DNA of 64,000 nt from Armatimonadetes bacterium DC (lineage in GTDB: Bacteria > Armatimonadota > Fimbriimonadia > Fimbriimonadales > GBS-DC). The translations under genes and the position numbers were made by a program. The notes below the pieces were generated by a model, which was not told the origin of the DNA, searched no databases, and was given only the letters and a program-made list of their open reading frames with translations. Location: assembly GCA_001442985.1 (NCBI GenBank), contig LDYB01000014.1, positions 186,001 to 250,000 of the forward strand. Direction: 5' to 3'. Below are positions 16,097 to 25,832 of the stretch, one piece after another; position 1 is the stretch's first letter; the number at the start of each line of letters is the position of its first letter.

Positions 16097-16112
16097 TGAG
16101 GATTGTACCTCA
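16097..16112. promoter_or_regulatory. Operator TGAGG-N6-CCTCA, copy 2, with antitoxin -10 box
   Basis: The 5-base arms flank TACAAT (minus strand, 16107-16102), the likely -10 box of the antitoxin gene. The divergent Uma2 -10 box TATAAT begins 6 bases further on, so one bound repressor could control both directions. Confidence 0.6.
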
Positions 16113-16117
16113 TGCGG

Positions 16118-16123
16118 TATAAT
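16118..16123 (+). promoter_or_regulatory. -10 box TATAAT for the second Uma2 gene
   Basis: GCGGTATAAT is followed 8 bases later by an in-frame GTG (16132) and 17 bases later by the ATG at 16141. Confidence 0.5.
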
Positions 16124-16140
16124 CGTTTCGGGTGAGCGTG

Positions 16141-16743
16141 ATGAGTCTTTCGGTACGGTCGCGCGGGGTTCCGATGAGCCGCGAGCAGTTCCTGCAACTG
16201 CCCGAAGGTCCCCCTTTTTACGACTATGTGAACGGGGAGGCTATTGAGGTGAATAAGCCCACAGTAAAGCACCAGTATCTGCTGATTCGGCTGGCGAGCC
16301 TGTTGATGAATTATGTGGAATCGCGCCAACTGGGTCTGGTGGTAGGCGACTGTAATCTGGAGCTGCCAAACGGCAATATTTACGCCCCCGATATTCTCTA
16401 CTTGAGCAAGGCGAATCTGCAGGCTTATGACCAGGCGCGCGGCTATGTACGGGGTGTGCCCGATTTGATTGTGGAGATTCTCTCTCCCTCCACCGCCGAG
16501 TACGACCGTACCCAGAAAATGAGCGATTACGCCGCCTGCCAGGTGCCGTGGGTATGGCTGGTGGATCAGGACACGCTGGTGATCGAAGAGTATCAGTGGA
16601 CGCCGGAGGGGTATCTGCGTCGTCAGGCGGTGAACGCCCAGACGCCGTTCACGCCTCACTTGTTTCTGGAGCTCACCCTCCAGATGGCACAACTGGTGCC
16701 CCCATCCCTACCCGAAGGCTCCAAAGCCGCGGAAGGGGTATAA
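16141..16743 (+). CDS. Uma2-family (DUF820) endonuclease-like protein, copy 2
   Basis: Paralogue of the gene at 15016, 200 residues from this ATG. Its ends are almost identical in DNA to copy 1 (two differences in about 112 bases at the 5' end; very few in the last 260 common bases) but the middle is diverged. PDI and VEILSPST are kept, so both look catalytically complete. An in-frame GTG at 16132, 8 bases after the -10 box, could serve as a leaderless start; copy 1 has a one-base difference that puts that GTG out of frame. The stop codon, in GGGGTATAA, forms part of the TATAAT box of miaB. Confidence 0.9.
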   Translation: MSLSVRSRGVPMSREQFLQLPEGPPFYDYVNGEAIEVNKPTVKHQYLLIRLASLLMNYVESRQLGLVVGDCNLELPNGNIYAPDILYLSKANLQAYDQARGYVRGVPDLIVEILSPSTAEYDRTQKMSDYAACQVPWVWLVDQDTLVIEEYQWTPEGYLRRQAVNAQTPFTPHLFLELTLQMAQLVPPSLPEGSKAAEGV

Positions 16744-16744
16744 T
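16739..16744 (+). promoter_or_regulatory. -10 box TATAAT for miaB, built on the Uma2 stop codon
   Basis: The TAA stop of the Uma2 gene (16741-16743) lies inside the hexamer TATAAT. The miaB ATG follows 20 bases later. Confidence 0.55.
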
Positions 16745-16764
16745 TCCGTTTTGGTGAAACACGC

Positions 16765-18099
16765 ATGCCACGCTATACCATTCTCACATGGGGCTGCCAG
16801 ATGAACGAAGAAGACTCCGAGCAGATGGGGCTTTATCTGCAGGAGCGCGGCTACGAGCCGACCGAACGCCTCGAAGAGGCGGATGTCGTGCTGCTGAACA
16901 CCTGCTCGGTGCGCCGCAAGCCCGAAGATAAGGTGTTCAGCACGCTGGGGCAGCTGCGCAAGCTCAAGGAGCGCAAGCCCCATATGGTGATTGGCGTGTG
17001 CGGCTGCATGGCGCAGTTGCGCGCGGAGGAAATCAAACAGCGGGCACCCCATGTGGATATGATTGTCGGTACGGCGCATGTGGCGCAGGTCGGCGCGCTG
17101 TTGGAAGAGGTGCTTCAGAAACGCCGGCTGGCGATGCGGCTGGAACTGCCTGAGCGCAAAGGCGCCATTGTTACGGATCTCCCCCAGCGCAAGGTAGACC
17201 GCCAGCCGAAGCTGAAGGCGTTCGTGCCGATTCAATACGGATGCGATAAGTTCTGTACTTTCTGCATCGTGCCGATTACGCGCGGGCGCGAGCGCAGTCG
17301 CCCCACCGCCGATATTCTCGACGAAATCAAACGCCTTGCCGAGCGCGGCACGAAGGAGGTCATCCTGCTGGGGCAGACCGTGAACTCCTACGGCAAAAAC
17401 CTGCTGGAGGGGCGCGTGCCGTTCGCACGCCTGCTGAAGCTCATCAACGACATAGAAGGCATCGAGCGTATCCGCTTCACCTCGCCCTACCCGCGCGATT
17501 TCCGCGACGACCTGATTGAAGCGATTGCCACCCTCCCCAAAGTGATGGAGCAGGTTCACCTGCCCCTGCAGTCGGGCGACAACACAATTCTCAAGGCGAT
17601 GCGCCGACTCTACACGGTGGAGCAGTTTGAAGAGATTGTTCACAAGCTCCGCGAGCGCATCCCCAACATCGCCATCACCACGGACATTATCGTTGGCTTT
17701 CCGGGCGAGACCGACGAGCAGTTCGAGAACACGCTGAAGGTGGTGGAGCGCATCCGCTTCGACGGCGCGTTTATGTTCGCCTACAGCCCGCGTCCGGGCA
17801 CGCCTGCCGCCGCGATGGAAAACCAGGTGCCCCGCCATATCAAGCAGGAGCGCCTGGAGCGCTTGATCGCCCTGCAGAACCGCATCACCTGCGAGATTAA
17901 CGCCTCACAGGTCGGGCGCGTGTTCGAAGTGCTGGTGGAAGGTCCCAGCCAGAAAGATCCCAGCAAGCTGGCAGGCTTCACCCGCGAGAACAAGATGATG
18001 CACTTCGTGGGCGGGCGCGAGCTGATTGGCAAGATTGTGCGCGTGCGCGCTGACGAGGCGCATCTGTGGGGCTTCTATGGAACCCTTGTGGAAGACTGA
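16765..18099 (+). CDS. miaB: tRNA (N6-isopentenyladenosine(37)-C2)-methylthiotransferase
   Basis: MiaB adds a methylthio group to i6A37 of tRNAs reading UNN codons. The 444-residue protein has the three domains in order. The N-terminal UPF0004 domain has cluster cysteines C11 (WGCQMNEEDSE), C47 (NTCSVR) and C81 (GCMAQ). The radical-SAM domain has C160, C164 and C167 (YGCDKFCTFC). A C-terminal TRAM RNA-binding domain follows from about 380. The dimethylallyltransferase miaA is not in the window. Its end overlaps the convergent VanZ gene by 25 bases. Confidence 0.96.
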   Translation: MPRYTILTWGCQMNEEDSEQMGLYLQERGYEPTERLEEADVVLLNTCSVRRKPEDKVFSTLGQLRKLKERKPHMVIGVCGCMAQLRAEEIKQRAPHVDMIVGTAHVAQVGALLEEVLQKRRLAMRLELPERKGAIVTDLPQRKVDRQPKLKAFVPIQYGCDKFCTFCIVPITRGRERSRPTADILDEIKRLAERGTKEVILLGQTVNSYGKNLLEGRVPFARLLKLINDIEGIERIRFTSPYPRDFRDDLIEAIATLPKVMEQVHLPLQSGDNTILKAMRRLYTVEQFEEIVHKLRERIPNIAITTDIIVGFPGETDEQFENTLKVVERIRFDGAFMFAYSPRPGTPAAAMENQVPRHIKQERLERLIALQNRITCEINASQVGRVFEVLVEGPSQKDPSKLAGFTRENKMMHFVGGRELIGKIVRVRADEAHLWGFYGTLVED

Positions 18100-18527
18100 C
18101 CCCACCGGGAGCGTATCCAGAGTGCCATCGTCAGAATGCCTCCCGTATCAATCCCCACATCCATCAGGGTGGCGGTGCGCCCCGGCACAAACGACTGCTG
18201 CCACTCGTCCAGAAAGGCACGCAGGATGCTGGTGAGAATCGCCCATCGCAACGCAACAGGGGGCGCCAAACCGAAACTGTCGCGGAACATCCGGTAGCCC
18301 AGATAGGCAAGAATCGCGAATCCGCAAAAATGGGCTCCTTTGCGCACCAGAAAATTGAGCGTGTTCAGCATTTCGGGGCTCAGGCGTTCTGCAAGCACAG
18401 GGCTAATCGCTTGCAGAATCTTAACAAGCCACTCCGCCGAGTTTTCGGAGCTGCCCATGCGCGACGAGAACACCACATAGAGCGCAACCCACCCCAGCCA
18501 GACCGCCAGCCAGCCCCAGCGTTTCAT
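18075..18527 (-). CDS. VanZ-family membrane protein, 150 aa
   Basis: Small integral membrane protein with about four helices. The pattern WLAVWLGWVALYVVFSSRMGS, then LNFLVRKGAHFCGFAILAYLGYR and FLDEWQQSFVPGRTATLMDVGIDTGG, is the VanZ signature (KxxHxxxFxxL and DExxQxxxPxRxxxxxDxxxNxxG). Function in most bacteria is unknown. It overlaps the upstream permease gene by an ATGA quartet, so the two are translated together. The long frame continuing upstream to 19400 is only the +1 shadow of that permease. Confidence 0.88.
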   Translation of the reverse strand: MKRWGWLAVWLGWVALYVVFSSRMGSSENSAEWLVKILQAISPVLAERLSPEMLNTLNFLVRKGAHFCGFAILAYLGYRMFRDSFGLAPPVALRWAILTSILRAFLDEWQQSFVPGRTATLMDVGIDTGGILTMALWIRSRWGQSSTRVP

Positions 18528-19333
18528 CGGATAATCCCTTTTGCATGGGGTTTGAACAACACGACCACCAGAAAGAGCGCACTCGCAATCAGCGCCACCG
18601 CCGCTCCGGGCGGAATCGGCTGCCACAGCGCCAGCCCAAACCCGCCCACAAGGCTTATGCCCCCCAGTAGTCCGCTGAGCGCCATCATCTGCTGGAAGCT
18701 CTGGCTGAGCGCCCGCGCCGACGCTGCAGGCAACACCAGCAGCGCACTGATGGGCAGAATCCCCACTGCCCGCACGCCCACCGCTACCGCCAGCGACAAC
18801 CCTATCAGGAAGAGCGTCTCTACCAGCCGCACGGGCACGCCCTGCGCCTGCGCCAGCTCGCGGTGGAACCCAATCCGGATCAGCGGGCGCGCCAGCCCCA
18901 GCAGCATCGCCCACCCCAGACAGTCCACCCCAAATAGCCGCCAGAGGTCGGCAGGCTCTATCCCCAGCACATCGCCGAACAGCAACGCCTGAAGCGCCAG
19001 CGGTGCCTCGGTCAGGCTCACCAGCATAATGCCCAGCGCCGAGACGCCCGTAATCGCCACCACCAGCAGCGTGTCCGGCGGCAACGCCGTGCGACTCTGG
19101 AACCACGCAATCAGCAAGGCGAACAGGGGCGCAGTAATCAGCAGCGCATCGCCTAACTGCCAGCCCAGCACCACCGCCAGCGCCGCGCCCAGAAACGCCG
19201 AATGCGCTACTGCGTCGCCAAAATATGCCACCCGCTGACCCACCACAAACACCCCCAGAAACGGATAGAACGCCGTCAACAGCGCCATCGCCATCAGCGC
19301 ATACCGCACAAAATCGAACTGAAACCAGTCCAT
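18524..19333 (-). CDS. Metal ABC transporter permease (ZnuB/MntB type), 269 aa
   Basis: A membrane protein with about eight helices of the ABC-3 family, which imports zinc, manganese or iron with a binding protein and an ATPase. VAYFGDAVAHSAFLGAALAVVLGW is the characteristic early motif and VRAVGILPISALLVLPAASARALS the EAA-like region near the C-terminus. The ATG at 19333 (MDWFQFDFVRYAL) is preferred over the TTG at 19354 because a TATAAT box lies between them. No ATPase or binding protein is adjacent; a matching ATPase gene lies at 58546. Confidence 0.88.
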   Translation of the reverse strand: MDWFQFDFVRYALMAMALLTAFYPFLGVFVVGQRVAYFGDAVAHSAFLGAALAVVLGWQLGDALLITAPLFALLIAWFQSRTALPPDTLLVVAITGVSALGIMLVSLTEAPLALQALLFGDVLGIEPADLWRLFGVDCLGWAMLLGLARPLIRIGFHRELAQAQGVPVRLVETLFLIGLSLAVAVGVRAVGILPISALLVLPAASARALSQSFQQMMALSGLLGGISLVGGFGLALWQPIPPGAAVALIASALFLVVVLFKPHAKGIIR

Positions 19334-19343
19334 CGCCTTCCGT

Positions 19344-19349
19344 ATTATA
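19344..19349 (-). promoter_or_regulatory. -10 box TATAAT for the metal permease-VanZ unit
   Basis: GAGTATAAT on the minus strand is followed by 10 bases, including GGAAGG, and the ATG at 19333. Confidence 0.5.
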
Positions 19350-19480
19350 CTCAATGCCCGGTGAGGGGGCAGGACGCGGGAACCGCGTCCGTACAGGCAA
19401 GCGTAGGGGTGCGGTCGCCGCGCCCCACGCGGCGAAATCCGCCGTCTCAGAAAGATGGAGCGCGCAGGATGCGCGGGCTA

Positions 19481-19530
19481 CTTCAGCCGACGCAGGTCGG
19501 CTTCGTTTGATAGGAACGGCTTCAGCCGTC
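19481..19530 (+). repeat. Cloverleaf-type interspersed repeat, copy C (right half)
   Basis: Only the AGCCGACgcaGGTCGGCT hairpin and the right outer arm AGGAACGGCTTCAGCCGTC remain. The left half is replaced by unrelated sequence. The surrounding 19350-19560 holds no gene that I can see. Confidence 0.8.
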
Positions 19531-19561
19531 AGGCACGAAATGGGGTTTCTCGCTGCCCCCC

Positions 19562-19591
19562 TTGACTTCAGCCAGCGTAATCGGGTATATT
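19562..19591 (+). promoter_or_regulatory. Promoter of the ba3 oxidase operon
   Basis: TTGACT (19562-19567) and TATATT (19586-19591) are spaced by 18 bases, the best two-box promoter in the window. The 59-base leader has a short hairpin TAGACC-catca-GGTCTA (19603-19619) and ends in GGAGAGGTGA before the ATG at 19651. Confidence 0.7.
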
Positions 19592-19650
19592 AATCGCGTC
19601 AGTAGACCCATCAGGTCTATTGACAATTCTGGACTGGAGAGGTGAACCTT

Positions 19651-19773
19651 ATGCACGAGACCGAGGAGACGCGGTTTGTACCGAAAGGCGCCGTGGCATT
19701 CTTTATCGCGATGCTGATTCTCTACGCCGTTATCTGGCTTGCGACCTATATGGTGATGGTCGTCTGGAGGTGA
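19651..19773 (+). CDS. Cytochrome ba3 oxidase subunit IIa-like peptide, 40 aa
   Basis: The protein MHETEETRFVPKGAVAFFIA and onward is a single transmembrane helix with a short polar N-terminus. Size, topology and place (just before subunit II) match the subunit IIa (CbaD) of the Thermus thermophilus ba3 oxidase, which packs against subunits I and II and replaces a helix that subunit II lacks. The gene has GGAGAGG upstream and ends one base before the start of subunit II. At 40 codons it is easily missed by gene finders. Confidence 0.85.
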   Translation: MHETEETRFVPKGAVAFFIAMLILYAVIWLATYMVMVVWR

Positions 19774-19774
19774 T

Positions 19775-20221
19775 ATGATGGATCGCTTCGAGAAGAACGC
19801 GATTGTGCTGGCGTTAGCGCTGCTGTTTTTCTTCTTCGGACTGGTGGTTTACGCGGCGAAGGCGCTCCAGATTGAGGTGCCCACCTGTCTGACGGGGGTC
19901 AACCCCTTTCAGGAGGGGCGCGTGATTGTGCTGGACGAGGGCGCCAAACGCTATCAGGTCAACCTGCTGGCGCGCATGTGGAACTTTGAACCCTACGAGA
20001 TTCGCCTGCCCGCTGGCGCGAAGGTGGACCTCTACCTGACCAGCCGCGATGTGGTGCATGGACTCCGCATCAACTACACGAATGTGAACCTGATGGCGAT
20101 TCCGGGCACGGTCAGCTACGCGCGTGTGCGGTTTGACAAGCCAGGGGTCTACTCGATCGTTTGCCATGAGTATTGTGGTATCAATCACCACCTCATGGCG
20201 GGCAAGATTATTGTGGAATGA
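19775..20221 (+). CDS. cbaB: ba3-type cytochrome c oxidase subunit II
   Basis: Subunit II carries the CuA centre that accepts electrons from cytochrome c. One N-terminal helix (residues about 9-29) anchors a cupredoxin domain. The CuA ligands are all visible: H95 (DVVHG), C130, C134, H138 and M141 in CHEYCGINHHLM. At 148 residues, with a single helix, it is of the short B-type (ba3) form. A second ATG follows directly (19778). It belongs to the operon IIa-II-I-SCO. Confidence 0.95.
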   Translation: MMDRFEKNAIVLALALLFFFFGLVVYAAKALQIEVPTCLTGVNPFQEGRVIVLDEGAKRYQVNLLARMWNFEPYEIRLPAGAKVDLYLTSRDVVHGLRINYTNVNLMAIPGTVSYARVRFDKPGVYSIVCHEYCGINHHLMAGKIIVE

Positions 20222-20233
20222 GGAGGGATTGCG

Positions 20234-21945
<1,712 letters not shown>

Positions 21946-21949
<4 letters not shown>

Positions 21950-22674
21950 AACCGCTCATCCGACCTCCTCACCGAGCCATCCCCAGCCTCCCAGCGGGGC
22001 TGGGGAGGTGGCTCTGGGCGCTGGCTCTGGGGACGCTGATGCCCCTTGTCTGGGCGCAGGGCATCCCACCCGATGAGTCGCGCACGCTCGGAACCGTAGT
22101 GCCCAACACCCCGCTGATTGACGCGCAGGGGCGCAAGTTCCACCTGCACGACCTCAAGGGTAAGCCTGTGATTCTCAGCCCCATCTACGCCCGATGCCCC
22201 AGCGCGTGCGTGGCGATTGGCAACAGCCTGCAGAAGGCGCTGCCACAGGTGGGCGTGCCTGGCAGGGATTTCTGGGTGCTATCGCTCACCTTTGACCCCA
22301 AAGAAGGGTTGAGCCACATTCAGGCGTATCAGAACCGCCACCGCATGGACGGCTACGGCTGGCGCGCCGTGTATGCGGAGAATTCCAAAGCGCTCTTTGA
22401 GCTGCTGGACGCGATAGACTTCCGCTTCACCTACATCTCGGAAGCCATCAAAGACCATCCCAACTTTCTGGTGGTGCTGTCGCCTGAGATGGAGATTCGC
22501 GCCTATGTGTACGGCACGGAGTACGACCCTGCGGCAATCCGCAAGGCGCTCAGGATTGCGCGAGGTGAGTTGACGCTGTGGGAGCGATGGCGCGAATACT
22601 GGCTCGCTCCCACGCTGCTGTTAATGGCGCTTGCGCTGGGCGGGGTGTGGCTCTACCGGCAGTTCAGGCGTTGA
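21946..22674 (+). CDS. SCO1/SenC-family copper chaperone, 242 aa
   Basis: SCO proteins deliver copper to, or reduce, the CuA site of subunit II. A signal/anchor helix (residues about 21-37, ending VWAQG) leads to a thioredoxin-like domain with C84 and C88 (RCPSAC) and the third ligand H171 (KDHPNF). A second C-terminal helix (LAPTLLLMALALGGVWLYR) gives an extra membrane anchor. The gene overlaps the oxidase subunit I by ATGA, confirming its place in the operon, and meets the convergent peptidase gene with an 11-base overlap. Confidence 0.93.
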
Positions 22675-24355
22675 GAGGCAGCTCCACCCGCACGACGCCC
22701 GCCCGTTCGTGGCGGGCAATCAGCTGTACTGTGCCGCCCTGTGGCGCATGCACCACCCACTCCACCTTAGCGCGGTCATCGGTGGGGTCGGCGGTCCAGC
22801 CGCTGATGGCGGAGGGCTTGTAGGCGCGTCCTTCCAGCTGCCCCAGCTCCTCGCGTGGTTTGCCCGTGCGCAAGCTCGCGCCTTCGGGCAGCTCAATCTC
22901 GGCAATCACGCCGCGCACCACCTTCTTCTCCAGCGCCTTTTTGGTGATATAGGTGGGGAGCCAGCCCGTGTTCTGCACCACGAGCCGCACCTGATAGAGG
23001 TGGTCGCCCAGTGGCGTCGCCTTCGCCTCGTAAATCTCCAGTTTCGGCGAAATCAGCAGGTGCCACACCAGCCAGTCGGGGAACAGCGCCACCTCTTTCT
23101 CCAGAAACTGTGGGGGTGGGTTGCGCCACGCATACAGCACATCCCAGCCGCCCAGCTCCACTTTGCCCAGCTGCGGGTGGTCAAACTCGTACCAGTCCAC
23201 ATAACCCTTGCCGCCCAGCACCTCGTCGCTCCACTTGAGCAGCTTCAGGTCGTCCTCAACGGGATGCTCGCGGTACCAGTCAATAAACTTATAGTCGGTG
23301 ATACCCGCCTGACGCTGGGGACTCCAGATTTCCACCGTCCACGCGAACACGCCGAGGTGGTCGTACATCCAGTCGTCAAACACGCCTGAAATATACTCTT
23401 TGGGATGGTATTTGAAATCGTGATAGACGGAGACATTCGGGTAGCCCGTGATTTCGGTGCCCTTCGCGCCGATTTTCTGGTAGGTCCAGAGGTCTTCGGC
23501 GGGGAAGGCGTCGTCGGGCTGGTGGCTATAGGGGCGCAACAGCACGCCGCTCCATGTGTGGAAGGTGATACCGCCCGTGATGTTAGGGTGTTTCACGATA
23601 AAGTCCACAATCGCACGCACTTCGGGTTCGGAGGTGGGGTAGGGACCTGCGCCGGGCTGTTCGTATTCCTGACGCCAGTGGGCGGGGAAGTTGCGGTTCA
23701 GGTCTAACCCCTCTTTTTTGGGCTGGAGGGTGAGGATAGCGGGGTCAAACGGCTCTTCGAATCTGCCTTCGGGCAGGATTCGGTAGTATTCGCCGCCCAC
23801 CTCGTCGGGTTCGCGGCGCACCATCAGGCGGGGTTCGTCGGGGTGCTTTTTCCAGTTGCCGTTCGGGTCGCGGATGCGCATCATCAGCATGCGTCCATCG
23901 CCGTCGATATCTTCCTGAACCAAGCCGCCGATGGGGTCTTCGTCGTAGGGATAGGGGCGCGTGCTGGAGCGGATGATTTTGGGCTTCTCGGCGAGCGCCC
24001 ACTCCGCCCCGTCGGGGTTCACGCGGGGACACACATAAAACGCACGGGTATCCAGACAGCGCGTGATTTTCTCGTGCGTGCCGTACTCGTTCACAAGGCG
24101 GTGAATCAGATACAGGCACGCGGTGGAGGGCGAGACCTCGCTGGCGTGGATGTTGCCGTCCACCCACAGCGCGGGTTTCTCCTCGGCGGGACCCGTTTTG
24201 AAGTTCGTGAGGGTCAGCAGCCAGATATCGCGCCCTTCGTAGCTCTTGCCGATGCTCTCAATACGCACCAGATGCGGATACTCCTCGGCATACGCATGCA
24301 GAATCTGCGTCAACTCGTCGTACCGATAGTAAGTATCGAACCGTACCTGTGGCAT
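22664..24355 (-). CDS. M14-family zinc carboxypeptidase, 563 aa
   Basis: The peptidase M14 domain begins at the N-terminus (YYRYDELTQILHAYAEEYP). Zinc ligands H70 and E73 lie in NIHASE, a third histidine is in ITFHTWSG, and the catalytic glutamate is likely in WTVEIWSP. A long insert (DIDGDGRMLMMRIRDPNGNW) and a beta-sandwich C-terminal region are typical of large bacterial members. No signal peptide is seen. The ATG at 24355 has GGAGG upstream; the in-frame ATG at 24418 precedes that site and is rejected. Confidence 0.92.
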   Translation of the reverse strand: MPQVRFDTYYRYDELTQILHAYAEEYPHLVRIESIGKSYEGRDIWLLTLTNFKTGPAEEKPALWVDGNIHASEVSPSTACLYLIHRLVNEYGTHEKITRCLDTRAFYVCPRVNPDGAEWALAEKPKIIRSSTRPYPYDEDPIGGLVQEDIDGDGRMLMMRIRDPNGNWKKHPDEPRLMVRREPDEVGGEYYRILPEGRFEEPFDPAILTLQPKKEGLDLNRNFPAHWRQEYEQPGAGPYPTSEPEVRAIVDFIVKHPNITGGITFHTWSGVLLRPYSHQPDDAFPAEDLWTYQKIGAKGTEITGYPNVSVYHDFKYHPKEYISGVFDDWMYDHLGVFAWTVEIWSPQRQAGITDYKFIDWYREHPVEDDLKLLKWSDEVLGGKGYVDWYEFDHPQLGKVELGGWDVLYAWRNPPPQFLEKEVALFPDWLVWHLLISPKLEIYEAKATPLGDHLYQVRLVVQNTGWLPTYITKKALEKKVVRGVIAEIELPEGASLRTGKPREELGQLEGRAYKPSAISGWTADPTDDRAKVEWVVHAPQGGTVQLIARHERAGVVRVELPLNA

Positions 24356-24510
24356 AGGGGTGCCTCCACGTAGAGAGTTCGGCGTGGGGGTGGGGGTTCC
24401 TGCAGGCTGAAGAGACACCCTGGAATTGGCTGGAAAGCGCCGCGCCTTCTGTCATCTTCCCCAACAGGAATCCCCCAGCCCACACCGAATAACCAGAACG
24501 GAGGGCCGCC

Positions 24511-25824
24511 ATGATAACACGCCGTGAGTTTCTGGTACAGTCGGGCAAGGCGCTGGTTGGGGCGGCGGCAGGACTCACCATCCTGCGGGCGTGGAGCCAT
24601 AGCCCCAACGATACGATTGGCGTGGCAGTTGTCGGCTTTAATGGGCAGGGCAAAACGCACATCCGCCAGTTCAGCCAGATGGAGGGCGTGCAGATTGTCG
24701 CGCTCTGCGATGTGGACGAGCGCGTGCTGCAGCAGGGCGCGGCGATGGTGGAGCAACTCACAGGCAAACGCCCCAAACTCTATGTGGATGTGCGCCAGCT
24801 GCTGGAAGACCCCGATGTGGATGTGGTTTCCACCGCTACGCCGAACCACTGGCATGCGCTGATCACCATCTGGGCGTGCCAGGCAGGCAAGGATGTGTAT
24901 GTGGAAAAGCCCGCCTGCTGGAGCTTTTATGAGGGCGAGAAGATGGTGGAAGCAGCGCGCAAATACAACCGCATCGTGCAGGTGGGGCATCAGACACGCT
25001 CAGACCCCATCACGCGCAACGCTATCCAGCGCGCCCGCGCAGGCGAAATCGGCGAAATCTATATGGTGCGCGGGCTGTGCTACAAACCGCGCGGTCCGAT
25101 TGGCTTCCAGAAAGATACCGACCCGCCCCCATGGCTCCACTGGGAGCTGTGGCAGGGTCCCGCTGAACGGCGCCCCTTCAACCCGAACTATGTGCATTAT
25201 AACTGGCACTGGTTCTGGAACTATGGCAACGGCGATATCGGCAATCAGGGCGTCCACCAGATGGACATCGGGCGCTGGTTTCTGGGCAAGGGCTTGCCCG
25301 TGAAGGTGCATTCCGTCGGCGGGCGATACGGCTACAAAGATCAGGGCGAGACCCCCAACACCCAGGTGGCGACCTTTGAGTACGAGGACGGCAAGCTGCT
25401 GGTGTTTGAGGTGCGCGGGCTTTACACCAACGACGAACAGGGCGCGAAGATTGGCAATCTGGTGTACGGATCGCTGGGCTACATGTCGTCGGGCGATGGG
25501 TATAAAGCGCGGCGCAGCCCCACTGAAGAGCTACCCCCTAACGAGAACCTGAAGCTGGAGCCGCTGGAGGGCACAGGCGAGGACAACCACTACCGCAACT
25601 TCATTCAGGCGGTGCGCAGCCGCCGCTGGCAGGACCTGCACTGCGATGTGGCGGAAGGGGTCATCTCGGCGCAGCTGTGCCATCTGGCGAACATCTCGTA
25701 TCGGCTGGGGCGCTCGCTGCGGTTTGACCCCGTACGCAAGCAGTTCGTCGGCGACAAAGAGGCGAACGCGATGCTCAGGCGCGCCCGTCAGGTGAAAGGC
25801 TTCGAAATCCCCGAAAGGGTATAA
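24511..25824 (+). CDS. Gfo/Idh/MocA-family oxidoreductase with Tat signal, 437 aa
   Basis: The N-terminus has a twin-arginine export signal (TRREFLVQSGKALVGAAAGL). The Rossmann domain follows (VAVVGFNGQGKTHIRQF), then VEKPACW with the catalytic-type lysine and GDIGNQGVHQMDIGRWF in the C-terminal domain. Such exported members are numerous in Planctomycetes, Bacteroidetes and Armatimonadota and act on sugars or inositols, but the substrate is unknown. GGAGG lies 7 bases before the ATG. The TAA stop (25822-25824) lies within the -10 box of the thiolase gene. Confidence 0.93.
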   Translation: MITRREFLVQSGKALVGAAAGLTILRAWSHSPNDTIGVAVVGFNGQGKTHIRQFSQMEGVQIVALCDVDERVLQQGAAMVEQLTGKRPKLYVDVRQLLEDPDVDVVSTATPNHWHALITIWACQAGKDVYVEKPACWSFYEGEKMVEAARKYNRIVQVGHQTRSDPITRNAIQRARAGEIGEIYMVRGLCYKPRGPIGFQKDTDPPPWLHWELWQGPAERRPFNPNYVHYNWHWFWNYGNGDIGNQGVHQMDIGRWFLGKGLPVKVHSVGGRYGYKDQGETPNTQVATFEYEDGKLLVFEVRGLYTNDEQGAKIGNLVYGSLGYMSSGDGYKARRSPTEELPPNENLKLEPLEGTGEDNHYRNFIQAVRSRRWQDLHCDVAEGVISAQLCHLANISYRLGRSLRFDPVRKQFVGDKEANAMLRRARQVKGFEIPERV

Positions 25825-25825
25825 T
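25820..25825 (+). promoter_or_regulatory. -10 box TATAAT for the thiolase, built on a stop codon
   Basis: The upstream gene ends GTA TAA and the next base T completes TATAAT. Exactly 7 bases then lead to the ATG at 25833, so the mRNA is predicted leaderless. Confidence 0.65.
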
Positions 25826-25832
25826 CCCGCCT

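Noticed and set aside
15886-16692. 268-codon minus-strand open frame through Uma2 copy 2 (and a 200-codon twin at 14965-15567)
   Set aside because: They are exact antisense shadows of the Uma2 genes. Only the last 68 codons of the first (15886-16092) form a real antitoxin.
18075-19400. 441-codon minus-strand frame
   Set aside because: Only the last 150 codons are a VanZ protein; the rest is the shifted frame of the metal permease.
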